From assembly GCF_000478175.1 (NCBI RefSeq), contig NZ_KI515774.1, positions 307,594 to 371,593 of the forward strand: a stretch of 64,000 bases of DNA, read 5' to 3'. Of the stretch, positions 1 through 8,849 are shown in pieces. Under the pieces are notes generated by a model. The model saw nothing but the letters and a program-made list of their open reading frames with translations. It was not told the DNA's origin and searched no databases. The position numbers and the translations under genes are program-made. How positions within the stretch are numbered: position 1 is the first letter of the stretch; each line of letters opens with the position of its first letter. The stretch is from Corynebacterium sp. KPL1814. GTDB taxonomy: Bacteria; Actinomycetota; Actinomycetes; Mycobacteriales; Mycobacteriaceae.

Positions 1-797
1 TGCGCTTGCCGACGCCGCTTTCGCGCCTTCTCATTCGCAAGCTTTGTGGGATCGGGTGCGGAACCGAAACTGTGATCGGCAACGATGAGGCGGCCCGAGA
101 GGGCATCATCAAGCGCCTGCAAGAGTGGCTGTGCGGCCTCTTCCATCGTGACCTCGCGGCCGAGTTCCAGCGAGAGCGTGGTGATATCTGCATCATCGAT
201 GCCACAGGCCACGATGTGATCGTAATACTCCAGCGTATTGCTGCAGTTGAGTGCCAAGCCGTGCATGGTAACCCCGCGGGTGATGCGGATTCCCAGCGCG
301 GCGATCTTGCGATCGCGCTGCGAGGCTGAAGGATCTTTTGCCTGGGTGGTAGAAGGCACCCACACCCCGGAGCGGCCGTCGATGCGACCTGCGGTCGTCA
401 CGCCCAACTCCCGTACGGCCTGGATGGTGGCCTCCTCGAGGCGGCGGACATAATCGACGACATCGACAGGCTCTGCCAGCTTGATGATGGGGTAGAGCAC
501 CAACTGCCCTTCGCCGTGCCAGGTAATGCGCCCACCGCGGTCCACGGTGATGACCGGCAGATCGTTATCCGGCATGTCCTCAGGCTGCGTGCGCTTGCCC
601 GCGGTGTAGATATTGGGGTGTTCGACTACTAAGACCACATCGTCCTGCGTGCCCTGCGCGCGCGCAGCCGCCACTTCCGCCTGATAATCCCACGCCTCTT
701 GGTAATCCATGCGGCCCAAATGGCGTATTTCAAGGGGGTTGTCCGAGGCGCGAATGGAGCGTTCAGCGGGAAAGAAAGGATCGCGTGGTGCAGTCAT
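1..797 (-). CDS. lipB: lipB, octanoyltransferase (3' end cut by window edge)
   Basis: LipB moves octanoyl from octanoyl-ACP to the lipoyl-domain lysine of target proteins; LipA then adds sulfur. The frame is open from ATG at 797 to the window edge, 265 codons without a stop. That is about the full length of the family (210-260 aa), so few codons are missing. The protein shows the family blocks: [13 protein letters not shown] near residue 50, the [14 protein letters not shown] block near residue 80, and [10 protein letters not shown] with HIVACGI further on. The catalytic pair Cys/Lys fits the HIVACGI cysteine and a lysine of the [10 protein letters not shown] segment. It lies downstream of gcvPTH and aceF, whose products are its substrates. 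A hairpin at 851-878 separates it from gcvH, so it probably has its own promoter. lipA is expected just outside the window. Confidence 0.93.
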   Translation of the reverse strand, partial: MTAPRDPFFPAERSIRASDNPLEIRHLGRMDYQEAWDYQAEVAAARAQGTQDDVVLVVEHPNIYTAGKRTQPEDMPDNDLPVITVDRGGRITWHGEGQLVLYPIIKLAEPVDVVDYVRRLEEATIQAVRELGVTTAGRIDGRSGVWVPSTTQAKDPSASQRDRKIAALGIRITRGVTMHGLALNCSNTLEYYDHIVACGIDDADITTLSLELGREVTMEEAAQPLLQALDDALSGRLIVADHSFGSAPDPTKLANEKARKRRRQA

Positions 798-850
798 AAT
801 CTCTAGTGTCGTCTTCTTTGGTAGGGAAAAGCAAAGCGAGGAAAAGTAAA

Positions 851-878
851 GCGGGAGAATGCCATAGCATCCTCCCGC
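851..878 (-). terminator. Hairpin between gcvH and lipB, probable terminator of gcvPTH
   Basis: GCGGGAG (851-857) pairs with CTCCCGC (872-878), and ATGC with GCAT inside the loop. On the minus strand the stem is followed by a T-rich run. Placed 40 nt after the gcvH stop codon. Confidence 0.7.
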
Positions 879-915
879 CAATTTTATGCTCGAGGGGGTC
901 TCGAATTAGACGCCT

Positions 916-1308
916 TTAGTCGAGGCCGTTCGCGGAGGCGTATTCCTCTGCCTCCATGAGCTCGCCTGCTTCATCCACCTCGACTTCGATGAGCCAGCCT
1001 TCGCCGAAGGGGTCGTTGTTGATGACGGCGTAGTCATCGTGTACGGCATCGTTGACGGCCTTCACGGTGCCGGTGACCGGGGAAAACAGGTCGGATACGG
1101 ACTTGGTGGATTCGACCTCGCCACAAGAATCACCGGCGGTGACGGTATCGCCTACCTCTGGCAGTTCTGCAAAGACGACCTCGCCCAGGCGGTCTGCGGC
1201 AACGGAGGTGATGCCGATGCGAACGGTCTTGCCTTCTACGGCGTCCTTGGCGGCGTTAATCCATTCGTGGTCTTCGGAGTAGGAAAAGTCTTGGGGCAGG
1301 TTAGACAT
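916..1308 (-). CDS. gcvH: gcvH, glycine cleavage system H protein
   Basis: A 130-aa lipoyl carrier that shuttles the aminomethyl group from GcvP to GcvT and is then reoxidised by dihydrolipoamide dehydrogenase. The lipoylation site is Lys69 in GEVESTKSVSD. The N-terminal YSEDHEWI and the C-terminal NDPFGEGWLIEVE segments are typical of the family, and length is as expected. It is the last gene of gcvP-gcvT-gcvH, 45 nt after gcvT, and ends before the hairpin at 851-878. The neighbouring lipB encodes the enzyme expected to begin lipoylation of this protein. Confidence 0.97.
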   Translation of the reverse strand: MSNLPQDFSYSEDHEWINAAKDAVEGKTVRIGITSVAADRLGEVVFAELPEVGDTVTAGDSCGEVESTKSVSDLFSPVTGTVKAVNDAVHDDYAVINNDPFGEGWLIEVEVDEAGELMEAEEYASANGLD

Positions 1309-1353
1309 GGTATGTAGTCCTTTCGGGCTGAGATTTTAGGGTGTGTGGGTGGC

Positions 1354-2466
1354 TTACTTGTCGCGCTTGTAGAACGGCAACGCGGTTACCTCAAAAGGAT
1401 AACGTTTGCCGCGGATTTCTACCTCCACCGCGGTGCCCGGTTCGAGCTCCGCGCTGGTATCAAGCAGCGCAATGGCCACTGGGTGGCCAAGCGTGGGGGA
1501 GGGCTGACCCGAGGTGACGGTGCCGACCTTGGTGTCATTGAGGTAGACCTCGGCGCCGGCACGCGCCGCGCGGCGCTGATCCGAGGTGAGCCCGGAGATA
1601 ACGACCTGTGGGCCTTCCTCGGCACGCTTGCGGATGACGTCTGCGCCCACGAAGTCAGCTTCTTTCTTGGCAAAGGCGCGCGACATGCCCGCCTCTACCG
1701 GGGTGATATCGCGGGAGAGCTCGTTGCCGTAGAGCGGCATGCCAGCCTCCAAGCGCAGGGAATCGCGCGCGGCTAGGCCGCACGGCTTGATGTCATATTC
1801 CGCGCCCGCCTTGAGCAATTCTTCCCACAACTGCGGGGCATCGGAGTTGTAGACGATGAGCTCGAAGCCATCCTCGCCGGTATAACCGGTGCGTGCGATG
1901 ATGGCGAAGGTGCGTGCCACCTTGCCCATCGTGGCGGCGTAGTAGCCCAGTTCGTAGACGGCTTCTTGCTTATTGTCCTCTACCAGCGGGACGAGGATTT
2001 CGGCGGCCTTGGGGCCCTGCACGGCGATCATGGCAACGTCGCGGGACTCGTTCTTGAGCTCTACGTCGAAGCCCTCGGAGCGCTTATTGAGCTCATCCCA
2101 GACGGTATCGGCATTGCCGGCGTTGGGCACGACGAGGAACTTGTCATCCTCGAAGCGATAGGAAATCAGGTCATCGATGATGCCGCCGTCTTCAGCGGTG
2201 ATCATGGAGTACTTGGCCTTGCCCACCTTCAGCGAATCTAGGTTAGAGATGAAGGAGTAGGACAAGAACTTGCCGGCGTCGGGTCCATTGACCCAGATTT
2301 CACCCATGTGGGAGAGATCAAACAGGCCTGCGCTGTTGCGAACGGCGCGGTGTTCTTCCAGCTCGCTGTTGTACTTCAGCGGCATATTCCACGGCCCAAA
2401 GGCCGTGAAGGTAGCGCCGAGTTCCTCGTGCTTGGCATTGAGCGGGGAGGTTAGAAGTTCGGTCAT
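1354..2466 (-). CDS. gcvT: gcvT, aminomethyltransferase (glycine cleavage T protein)
   Basis: GcvT releases ammonia from the aminomethyl group on GcvH and passes the one-carbon unit to tetrahydrofolate. The protein has 370 aa, with FDLSHMGEI near residue 50, the folate-binding AIIARTGYTGEDGFEL segment in the middle, and CGLAARDSLRLEAGMPLYG. I place the start at ATG 2466 (MTELLTSPLNAKHEEL), two bases after the gcvP stop, which suggests translational coupling. A longer frame up to 2520 would run back into gcvP and has no family similarity. Confidence 0.96.
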   Translation of the reverse strand: MTELLTSPLNAKHEELGATFTAFGPWNMPLKYNSELEEHRAVRNSAGLFDLSHMGEIWVNGPDAGKFLSYSFISNLDSLKVGKAKYSMITAEDGGIIDDLISYRFEDDKFLVVPNAGNADTVWDELNKRSEGFDVELKNESRDVAMIAVQGPKAAEILVPLVEDNKQEAVYELGYYAATMGKVARTFAIIARTGYTGEDGFELIVYNSDAPQLWEELLKAGAEYDIKPCGLAARDSLRLEAGMPLYGNELSRDITPVEAGMSRAFAKKEADFVGADVIRKRAEEGPQVVISGLTSDQRRAARAGAEVYLNDTKVGTVTSGQPSPTLGHPVAIALLDTSAELEPGTAVEVEIRGKRYPFEVTALPFYKRDK

Positions 2467-2468
2467 TG

Positions 2469-5312
2469 TTACTCCTCGGAATCGTCGATCTCGAATGCTT
2501 CTGGCGGCGGGCAGCTGCACACCAGGTTGCGGTCGCCGTAGGCCTCATCGAGGCGGCGAACCGGTGGGAAATACTTGTAGCTATGCAATAGGGATTTGAC
2601 CGGCCACGCGGCCTTGTCGCGGCCGAAGGAGTACTCCCAGTTATCGGTAGCCACCGACTCAGCCGTAAACGGTGCGTGGTGGATAACGGAGTCCTCGTAG
2701 GCCACCTCACCGTCGATGATCTCCTGGATTTCGGCGCGGATGGTGCGCATGGCTTCGATGAAGCGATCCAGCTCGCCCTTGTCCTCAGACTCGGTGGGCT
2801 CAATCATCAAGGTGCCGGCCACAGGGAAGGCCAGGGTGGGGGCGTGGAAGCCGAAGTCAATGAGGCGCTTGGCCACATCGGCGGCGGTGACCCCGGAGGC
2901 ATCGGTAAGCTCGCGCAAATCGATGATGCACTCGTGTGCCACCAAGCCCTCGTTGCCGGTGTAGAGGACGGGGAAGTATTCGTTGAGCGAGGCCGCCAGG
3001 TAGTTAGCGCCCAATACTGCGTGGCCGGATGCGGCGGCGAGGCCCTCGGCACCGGTCATGGCCAGGTAAGCCCAGGAAATGGGCAGGACGCCGGCGGAGC
3101 CGTACTTGCTGCCGGTAATGGGAACGCCCTGGCCAACAGGGGTTTCCGCGGTGGCATCAAGCTCAGGGGATGCGGCATCGCTGGGTAGGAAAGGGATGAG
3201 GTGTTCTGCCACAGCCACCGGGCCAACGCCCGGGCCGCCGCCACCGTGCGGAATGGTGAAGGTCTTGTGCAGGTTGAGGTGGGAGACGTCGCCGCCGAAA
3301 TCGCCTGGGCGTGCCCAGCCGGTCAGCGCGTTCATGTTGGCGCCATCGATGTAGACTTGGCCGCCGACCGCGTGCACCTTATCGCACACATCGCGCACCT
3401 CGGGGTCGAAGACGCCGTGGGTGGAGGGGTAGGTAACCATGATGCCGGCGATGTGGTTGCCGTGCTTTTCGATCTTTTCTTCCAAGTCCGCGACGTCAAT
3501 GGAGCCGTCCTCGGCGGTCTTGACCACGGCGACGCGCAGGTTAGCCAGGGTGGCAGAAGCGGCGTTGGTGCCGTGCGCGGAGGCCGGGATGAGCACGACA
3601 TCGCGCTCATTATCGCCATTGGCCACGTGGTAGCGGCGAATGGCCAGTAGACCCGCCAACTCGCCCTGGGAGCCGGCATTCGGCTGGATGGAGACCTTGG
3701 CATAGCCGGTAAGCTCGGCGAGCCAGCCTTCGATCTCTTCCACCAACGCGCGCCAGCCCGCCGTGGTTTCTTCTGGGGCATACGGGTGGATGCCCGCGAA
3801 TTCTGGCCAGGAGATGGGCTCCATGGCCGCGGTGGGGTTGAGCTTCATGGTGCACGAGCCCAGCGGAATCATGGAGCGGTCCAGCGCCAAGTCCTTGTCC
3901 GCGAGCTTGCGCAGGTAGCGCAGCATCTGGGTCTCAGAATGGATGGAGTGGAAAATCTCGTGCTCTAGCGGTTCCTCGGCACGCTGCAGGTTCTCCGGCA
4001 GGTCAAAGTTTGCTTCAGCCGGGGTGGCGCCGAAGGCCTCTGCCAAGTGTGCGACATCGCGCTGCGTAGCGGATTCACCGAAGGATACGGATACCTTGTC
4101 GGTTCCGATTGCGCGCACCAAGTAGCCCGCATCCTGCAGATCGGCCTTGATCTTCTGGGCGTCAACACCGCAGACGGTGACGGTATCGAAGAAGTGCTGC
4201 GATGTAATCTCCAAACCAGCATCCACGATGGACTGGGCGAAGGAGGAGGACAAGCTGTGCACGCGCTCGGCGATGTCCTTGAGTCCCTTCGGCCCATGGT
4301 AGACGGCATACATCGAGGCCACATTGGCCAAAAGTGCCTGGGCAGTACAAATATTGGAGGTCGCGCGCTCGCGGCGGATGTGCTGCTCGCGGGTTTGTAG
4401 CGCCAAGCGGTAGGCCGGGCGGCCATCTGCATCCTTGGAGACACCGACGATGCGGCCCGGCATCTGGCGCTTGAGCTTATCCGTTACCGCCATGTAGGCA
4501 GCGTGCGGGCCACCGAAGAAGAGGGGTACACCAAAGCGCTGGGACGAGCCCAAAACGATATCGGCGCCCAAGTTTCCGGGGCCTTCTAGGAGCAGCAGGG
4601 ACAGCGGGTCAGTGACTACGGAGGCCAGCGCGCCGCGGGTGTGCAGCTCTTCAATCACAGCAGAAGGATCGAAAATCTCGCCTTCGGTGCCGGTGTAAGC
4701 GATGACGGCACCGATGAGGTCTTCGCCCACCAAGCCCTCGCGCAGGTCGACGATCTCTACCTCGAGGTCAATCGCGCGGGCGCGTTCAGCGGCAACGGTG
4801 AGCACCTGTGGGTGGAGGCGGGAGTCCAGCACGACGCGGCGGCCCTTCTTCACCGCGCGAGACATCAAACCGACCGCCTCTGCGGTAGCGGAAGCCTCAT
4901 CCAACAAGGAAGCGTTCGCGATGGGCAGACCTGTCAGAGACTCGATCATGGTCTGAAAGTTGAGCAAGGCTTCCAAGCGGCCCTGGGAAATTTCAGGCTG
5001 GTAGGGGGTGTACGCGGTATACCAGCCGGCATCCTCAAGTAGGCCGCGGCGGATGACGGCGGGGGTCAGGGTGTCCGAATAGCCCTGGCCATAGAAGGGC
5101 TTCAGCACAGTGTTTTGATTGGCGAACTCCCGCAAAGCGGCCTGTGCCCCGTCTTCAGAAAGTGCTTCTGGCAGGTGGGGAAGTTCCGTAGCGCGGATCT
5201 TGGGCGGGATGGCGGCATCGACAAGCGCCTGCACGCTGTCGTAGCCCACCGTGCCGAGCATGGCGGCCTGCTCGGAAGAATCCGGCCCTAGGTGGCGGGA
5301 GATGAAATCCAT
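2469..5312 (-). CDS. gcvP: gcvP, glycine dehydrogenase (decarboxylating), P protein
   Basis: A PLP enzyme that decarboxylates glycine and loads the aminomethyl group on lipoylated GcvH. It is the long single-chain form, 947 aa. The PLP lysine is Lys683 in LNLHKTFTIPHGGGG; the Gly-rich run after it is typical. The start is taken at ATG 5312 (MDFISRHLGP) because AAGGAG lies 9 nt upstream and the family begins here. ATG codons at 5330 and 5339 are possible but lack this spacing. First gene of gcvPTH. I see no glycine riboswitch in the 297 bases upstream. C. glutamicum, as I recall, lacks this system, so the operon marks a different branch of the genus. Confidence 0.96.
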   Translation of the reverse strand: MDFISRHLGPDSSEQAAMLGTVGYDSVQALVDAAIPPKIRATELPHLPEALSEDGAQAALREFANQNTVLKPFYGQGYSDTLTPAVIRRGLLEDAGWYTAYTPYQPEISQGRLEALLNFQTMIESLTGLPIANASLLDEASATAEAVGLMSRAVKKGRRVVLDSRLHPQVLTVAAERARAIDLEVEIVDLREGLVGEDLIGAVIAYTGTEGEIFDPSAVIEELHTRGALASVVTDPLSLLLLEGPGNLGADIVLGSSQRFGVPLFFGGPHAAYMAVTDKLKRQMPGRIVGVSKDADGRPAYRLALQTREQHIRRERATSNICTAQALLANVASMYAVYHGPKGLKDIAERVHSLSSSFAQSIVDAGLEITSQHFFDTVTVCGVDAQKIKADLQDAGYLVRAIGTDKVSVSFGESATQRDVAHLAEAFGATPAEANFDLPENLQRAEEPLEHEIFHSIHSETQMLRYLRKLADKDLALDRSMIPLGSCTMKLNPTAAMEPISWPEFAGIHPYAPEETTAGWRALVEEIEGWLAELTGYAKVSIQPNAGSQGELAGLLAIRRYHVANGDNERDVVLIPASAHGTNAASATLANLRVAVVKTAEDGSIDVADLEEKIEKHGNHIAGIMVTYPSTHGVFDPEVRDVCDKVHAVGGQVYIDGANMNALTGWARPGDFGGDVSHLNLHKTFTIPHGGGGPGVGPVAVAEHLIPFLPSDAASPELDATAETPVGQGVPITGSKYGSAGVLPISWAYLAMTGAEGLAAASGHAVLGANYLAASLNEYFPVLYTGNEGLVAHECIIDLRELTDASGVTAADVAKRLIDFGFHAPTLAFPVAGTLMIEPTESEDKGELDRFIEAMRTIRAEIQEIIDGEVAYEDSVIHHAPFTAESVATDNWEYSFGRDKAAWPVKSLLHSYKYFPPVRRLDEAYGDRNLVCSCPPPEAFEIDDSEE

Positions 5313-5550
5313 CTGTGAGGTCTCCTTCATCGGGTGCAATGGTCTTAACCGCCCCTAAGTATATGTTTAATAACCGGTAAAAACAGCGCCCTTGAGAAAC
5401 TTTTATGCAGTAACTCTCCGATGAAAATATGTTGTAGCCTGCTTACCTCCCAATTAGTGAAATATGTCTTGTAGTGCCGGGATAAAATTCGTCTGATATC
5501 TGTGGCGGAGGTTCACGCGCTACACCCCCGCGCGGTACCCCAGGCATGAC

Positions 5551-5588
5551 AAAACCTCCCGCCCCTTCGAGTAGAAGGAACGGGAGGT
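5551..5588 (-). terminator. Rho-independent terminator of aceF
   Basis: ACCTCCCG (5554-5561) pairs with CGGGAGGT (5581-5588), extended by an inner CCTTC/GAAGG pairing. On the minus strand the stem ends in TTTT, 22 nt after the aceF stop codon. Confidence 0.88.
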
Positions 5589-5609
5589 ATGCCAGTTAGC
5601 TAACTGCTT

Positions 5610-7733
5610 TTAGATATCGAGGTCAGCCTCGAAGTCTGCAGTCTCCAGGCGGTCCTTGATGGTGGTGATGAAGCGGCCTGCATCCGCACCATCGATGACC
5701 TGGTGGTCATAGGTGAAGGGCAGGAAGCACATTTGGCGGATGGCGATGGCATCCTGGCCATTCTCGTTGACCACCACAGCGCGCTTCTGGATAGCCGCGG
5801 TACCCAGGATTCCGGCCTGTGGCGGAACCAGGATCGGGGTATCGAGCAGGGCGCCCTCGGAACCGATATTGGTCACGGTGAAGGTGGCACCGGTCAGGTC
5901 ATTTGGCTTCAGCTTGTTATTGCGGGCCTTATCAGCCAGCTCTGCAATTTGCTGCGCGATTTCCGGCAAGGACAGGTTCTGTGCCTTGTGGATGACCGGG
6001 GTGAGCAGACCCTTCGGGGTGTCTACGGCGATGGCGACGTTGACATCCTCGTGGTAGGTCATCTCCTTGGTTTCTGGGTCATAGGAGGCGTTCACGTTCG
6101 GGTGGGAGACCAAAGCCTCCGTGGTGGCCTTCACGATGAACGGCAGGAAGGACAGGTTGGCGCCATACTTATCAATGAACGCCTGCTTGCTCTTCTTGCG
6201 CATGTCCCAAATAGGAGTCATATCGACTTCCTGTACGTGGGTAAGCTGTGCGGAAATCTGCAGCGCTTCCACCATCTTGGTAGCGGTGATTTCGCGGATG
6301 CGGTTGACCTTCTTGGTGGTACCGATAAGCTCCTGCTTTTCCGGATCCACGGACTTGGTGGACCAGCGTGCGCGTGGGGAGTCAGCAGTCTTCTTATCTT
6401 CGCCTGCCGATGCCTTCGCATCGCCCTCACCAGCAGCTGCAAGGACGTCCTGCTTGCGGATGCGTCCGCCCACACCGGTGCCTTCAATGGAGCTGAGGTC
6501 TACGCCGTGCTTATCAGCCAGCTTGCGCACCAACGGGGTCACGTATGGAACGTTATCGCCGTTGTTGACCTTGGTGGAGGTGTTCAGGGAAGAATCCTGC
6601 TTCGGCTCTTCCTTCTTCTCCTCCTTGGCAGGCTGGGCCTTGTCTTCCTTCTTCTCGTCAGACTTAGGCTCTTCCTTCTTTTCCTCGGACTTGTCGTCGT
6701 CGGAGTCGGAGTCGTCAGAGTCGTCGGAGGATGGTGCGGCGTTTTCGTCGCCGACGCGGGCGATGGCTTCGCCGACCTCGATGGTGTCGTCTTCTTCGGC
6801 GAGGATTTCTACCAGGGTGCCGGCGACGGGGGAAGGAATTTCGGTGTCGACCTTGTCGGTGGAGACCTCGAGCAGTGGTTCGTCTACCTCGACGGTGTCG
6901 CCGACGGACTTGAGCCACTGGGTAATGGTGCCTTCGGTGACGGATTCGCCGAGTTCAGGCATCTCCACATCGGTGGCTTCGCCGGAGGACTTGGCAGAGG
7001 AGTCAGACTTGGACTCTTCCTTGTCTTCGGACTTGGTTTCTTCCTTGTCTTCGGACTTGGTTTCTTCCTTGTCTTCGGACTTGTCGTCGTCGGAGTCGGA
7101 GTCGTCGGAGGATGGTGCGGCGTTTTCGTCGCCGACGCGGGCGATGGCTTCGCCGACCTCGATGGTGTCGTCTTCTTCGGCGAGGATTTCTACCAGGGTG
7201 CCGGCGACGGGGGAAGGAATTTCGGTGTCGACCTTGTCGGTGGAGACCTCGAGCAGTGGTTCGTCTACCTCGACGGTGTCGCCGACGGACTTGAGCCACT
7301 GGGTAATGGTGCCTTCGGTGACGGATTCGCCGAGTTCAGGCATCTCCACATCGGTGGTCTCACCAGAAGCCTGGGAGCTAGAGCCAGACTTCTTCTCGTC
7401 CTTTTCTTCCTTCTCCTCGGACTTGGATTCTTCCTTGTCCTCAGACTTATCGTCATCGGAGTCATCAGAATCATCGGAAGAGGAGCCAGCCTCGTCTTCA
7501 TCACCGATGAGCGCGATCACCTCGCCGACCTCGATGGTGTCGTCTTCTTCGGCCTTGATTTCTAGGATGGTGCCGGCCACGGGAGAAGGGATTTCGGTGT
7601 CGACCTTGTCGGTGGAGACCTCGAGCAAAGGCTCGTCCACCTCGACGGTGTCGCCGACGGACTTAAGCCACTGGGTAATGGTGCCTTCGGTTACGGACTC
7701 GCCCAGCTCGGGCATCTCAACGGAGTTCGCCAT
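5610..7733 (-). CDS. aceF: aceF (sucB), dihydrolipoamide acyltransferase with three lipoyl domains
   Basis: E2 core subunit of the pyruvate dehydrogenase complex, and in corynebacteria also part of the mixed PDH-ODH complex. 707 aa from ATG 7733, which follows GAGGAG at 11 nt. Order: three lipoyl domains of about 80 residues, each with EVSTDKVDTEIPSP (first lipoyl Lys43); Asp/Ser/Lys/Glu-rich linkers; the peripheral subunit-binding domain from PYVTPLVRKLADKHG; and the catalytic domain with YDHQVIDG (His677, Asp681). The second and third lipoyl domains are identical over 259 bp at the DNA level, and the second linker contains a 24-bp tandem repeat. It is followed by a strong terminator. In C. 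glutamicum aceF lies directly next to lipB; here gcvPTH stands between them. Confidence 0.95.
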   Translation of the reverse strand: MANSVEMPELGESVTEGTITQWLKSVGDTVEVDEPLLEVSTDKVDTEIPSPVAGTILEIKAEEDDTIEVGEVIALIGDEDEAGSSSDDSDDSDDDKSEDKEESKSEEKEEKDEKKSGSSSQASGETTDVEMPELGESVTEGTITQWLKSVGDTVEVDEPLLEVSTDKVDTEIPSPVAGTLVEILAEEDDTIEVGEAIARVGDENAAPSSDDSDSDDDKSEDKEETKSEDKEETKSEDKEESKSDSSAKSSGEATDVEMPELGESVTEGTITQWLKSVGDTVEVDEPLLEVSTDKVDTEIPSPVAGTLVEILAEEDDTIEVGEAIARVGDENAAPSSDDSDDSDSDDDKSEEKKEEPKSDEKKEDKAQPAKEEKKEEPKQDSSLNTSTKVNNGDNVPYVTPLVRKLADKHGVDLSSIEGTGVGGRIRKQDVLAAAGEGDAKASAGEDKKTADSPRARWSTKSVDPEKQELIGTTKKVNRIREITATKMVEALQISAQLTHVQEVDMTPIWDMRKKSKQAFIDKYGANLSFLPFIVKATTEALVSHPNVNASYDPETKEMTYHEDVNVAIAVDTPKGLLTPVIHKAQNLSLPEIAQQIAELADKARNNKLKPNDLTGATFTVTNIGSEGALLDTPILVPPQAGILGTAAIQKRAVVVNENGQDAIAIRQMCFLPFTYDHQVIDGADAGRFITTIKDRLETADFEADLDI
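6718..6976. repeat. 259-bp perfect direct repeat, copy in lipoyl domain 3 of aceF
   Basis: Base-by-base reading matches 7099-7357 at an offset of 381. Mismatches begin at 6717/7098 and 6977/7358. The copy covers almost one whole lipoyl domain with no synonymous change. Confidence 0.93.
7006..7077. repeat. 24-bp tandem repeat in an aceF linker (three units)
   Basis: Units begin at 7006, 7030 and 7054. The second and third are identical and the first differs at two bases. Each unit encodes one octapeptide KSEDKEET/S of the charged linker between lipoyl domains 2 and 3, so copy-number change would keep the frame. Confidence 0.9.
7099..7357. repeat. 259-bp perfect direct repeat, copy in lipoyl domain 2 of aceF
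   Basis: Partner of 6718-6976. The first lipoyl domain (up to 7733) encodes nearly the same protein but has many synonymous differences. Confidence 0.93.
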
Positions 7734-7844
7734 GAGTTTTAAGACTCCTCGAAAAGTTGGAAGTATTCTATCGCTACCGCACAATCTTACAGCGTGATGC
7801 CCGTCATCGTGCAGTAGTGGGGTTAGTAATACCCTCCATGCGGG

Positions 7845-7850
7845 TAAACT
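7845..7850 (+). promoter_or_regulatory. -10 hexamer of a leaderless promoter for the gene at 7859
   Basis: TAAACT ends 8 nt before ATG 7859 and no Shine-Dalgarno sequence fits between. Transcription would start at or next to the start codon. Confidence 0.55.
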
Positions 7851-7858
7851 AGTGGGTT

Positions 7859-8269
7859 ATGTTCAACCTCTTCCGCCGCAATAAGTCCCGATCGCCACTG
7901 CGACCGCCCCGCGGTCCGGGAGAAACTATTCGCCCAGAAGATGAACAAGAGCTCAAAATGTGGGCGGCCGATAAGGCATTTGTCGAGGCATTTATCGAGC
8001 CTGAGACCGTGGTCAATGAAATGTCCGTGGTCGTGGTGGATGAAAATGGTGAGTTTATTCGCCGGCGCATCGGCGGGCCGAAGGGGATTGACGCGGTAGG
8101 AAAACTATTGCAATGCGACGTTTTTGATGTCGAAGAAACCGGGTACCCCCAACGCATGCGCGAGCGCATGGAACGCCAACGTATCTTGCGTAAAAGGGAA
8201 GAACAGCGCCTTCGCCGCGCCCGCTTTGAACGCGGGGAGAACCCTGATTCGGGGCAAGACTTAAGTTAA
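7859..8269 (+). CDS. Conserved corynebacterial protein of unknown function
   Basis: A 136-aa soluble protein that I recognise only as a conserved neighbour of aceF and pepA in corynebacteria. The N-terminus is basic (RRNKSRSPLRPPR), the middle is acidic with VVNEMSVVVVDENGEFIRRRIGG, and the C-terminus is an arginine-rich helix (RMRERMERQRILRKREEQRLRRARF). There is no signal peptide or membrane segment. It is divergent from aceF and convergent with pncA, whose stop codon lies only five bases away. The start is ATG 7859, with a -10 box just upstream. No function can be inferred from sequence alone. Confidence 0.8.
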   Translation: MFNLFRRNKSRSPLRPPRGPGETIRPEDEQELKMWAADKAFVEAFIEPETVVNEMSVVVVDENGEFIRRRIGGPKGIDAVGKLLQCDVFDVEETGYPQRMRERMERQRILRKREEQRLRRARFERGENPDSGQDLS

Positions 8270-8274
8270 TTGGC

Positions 8275-8811
8275 CTAGATAATGGTGGCGCCGGCCTTTC
8301 CTAGCTTTGCCAGGGCGGCATCCCCGCGGTCCGGATCCACAGGGGAGCAGTACTCGCTTAAGACGCGGACGGAAAAACCTTCCTTTAAAGCATCCGCTGC
8401 GGTTGCTTGCACGCAGTGATCCGTGGCAATGCCGACGATGTCTACTGCGTCGATCGCGTGCTCGCGCAGCCAATCTGCGAGCAAAACGCCGTTCGCTGCG
8501 CCCTCGAAACCGGAGTATGCCGCGGTGTATTCGCCCTTGCGGAAATATGCTTGCGCAGGCCCGATGGCCTCGTGCATCTGGGCCCCATAGGAATCAGCAA
8601 CGCAGTGCACCGGCCAAGAATCGACAAAATCCGGGTCCTCCGCAAAGTGGGAACCCGGATCGATGTGCCAGTCCTGCGTGGCAACGACGGTGTCATACTC
8701 GGTCTGCAAAGAAGCGATCTTCTCCGCAACCTCGTTGCCGCGATCGGTGCCGAGCGCGCCGCCTGGGCAAAAATCGTGTTGGACATCAACGATGATTAAA
8801 GCAGTGTTCAT
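8275..8811 (-). CDS. pncA: pncA, nicotinamidase
   Basis: Isochorismatase-fold hydrolase that converts nicotinamide to nicotinate in NAD salvage. The catalytic triad is visible: Asp9 in IIVDVQHDF, Lys92 in FRKGEY and Cys133 in ATDHCVQATA. The metal site is Asp47, His49 and His55 in TQDWHIDPGSHF. Length is 178 aa, close to the usual 185. The metal-binding histidines and the cysteine context favour nicotinamidase over other isochorismatase-like hydrolases. Convergent with the preceding small gene; pepA lies upstream on the same strand. Confidence 0.9.
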   Translation of the reverse strand: MNTALIIVDVQHDFCPGGALGTDRGNEVAEKIASLQTEYDTVVATQDWHIDPGSHFAEDPDFVDSWPVHCVADSYGAQMHEAIGPAQAYFRKGEYTAAYSGFEGAANGVLLADWLREHAIDAVDIVGIATDHCVQATAADALKEGFSVRVLSEYCSPVDPDRGDAALAKLGKAGATII

Positions 8812-8849
8812 AACTCCGCTATTTTATGCCCAGTCGGCGGCGCGGGGTA

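Noticed and set aside
5313-5609. Glycine riboswitch before gcvP
   Set aside because: The minus strand has GGAGAG, but the conserved glycine aptamer core and its repeat are absent.
6718-7357. Repeats as a CRISPR array or mobile element
   Set aside because: The copies encode lipoyl domains in frame; there is no spacer pattern and no cas gene or transposase.
5703-7797. Long plus-strand frames (620 and 558 aa) opposite aceF
   Set aside because: They are shadows of the repetitive, acidic aceF sequence, with no ribosome site and low-complexity translations.
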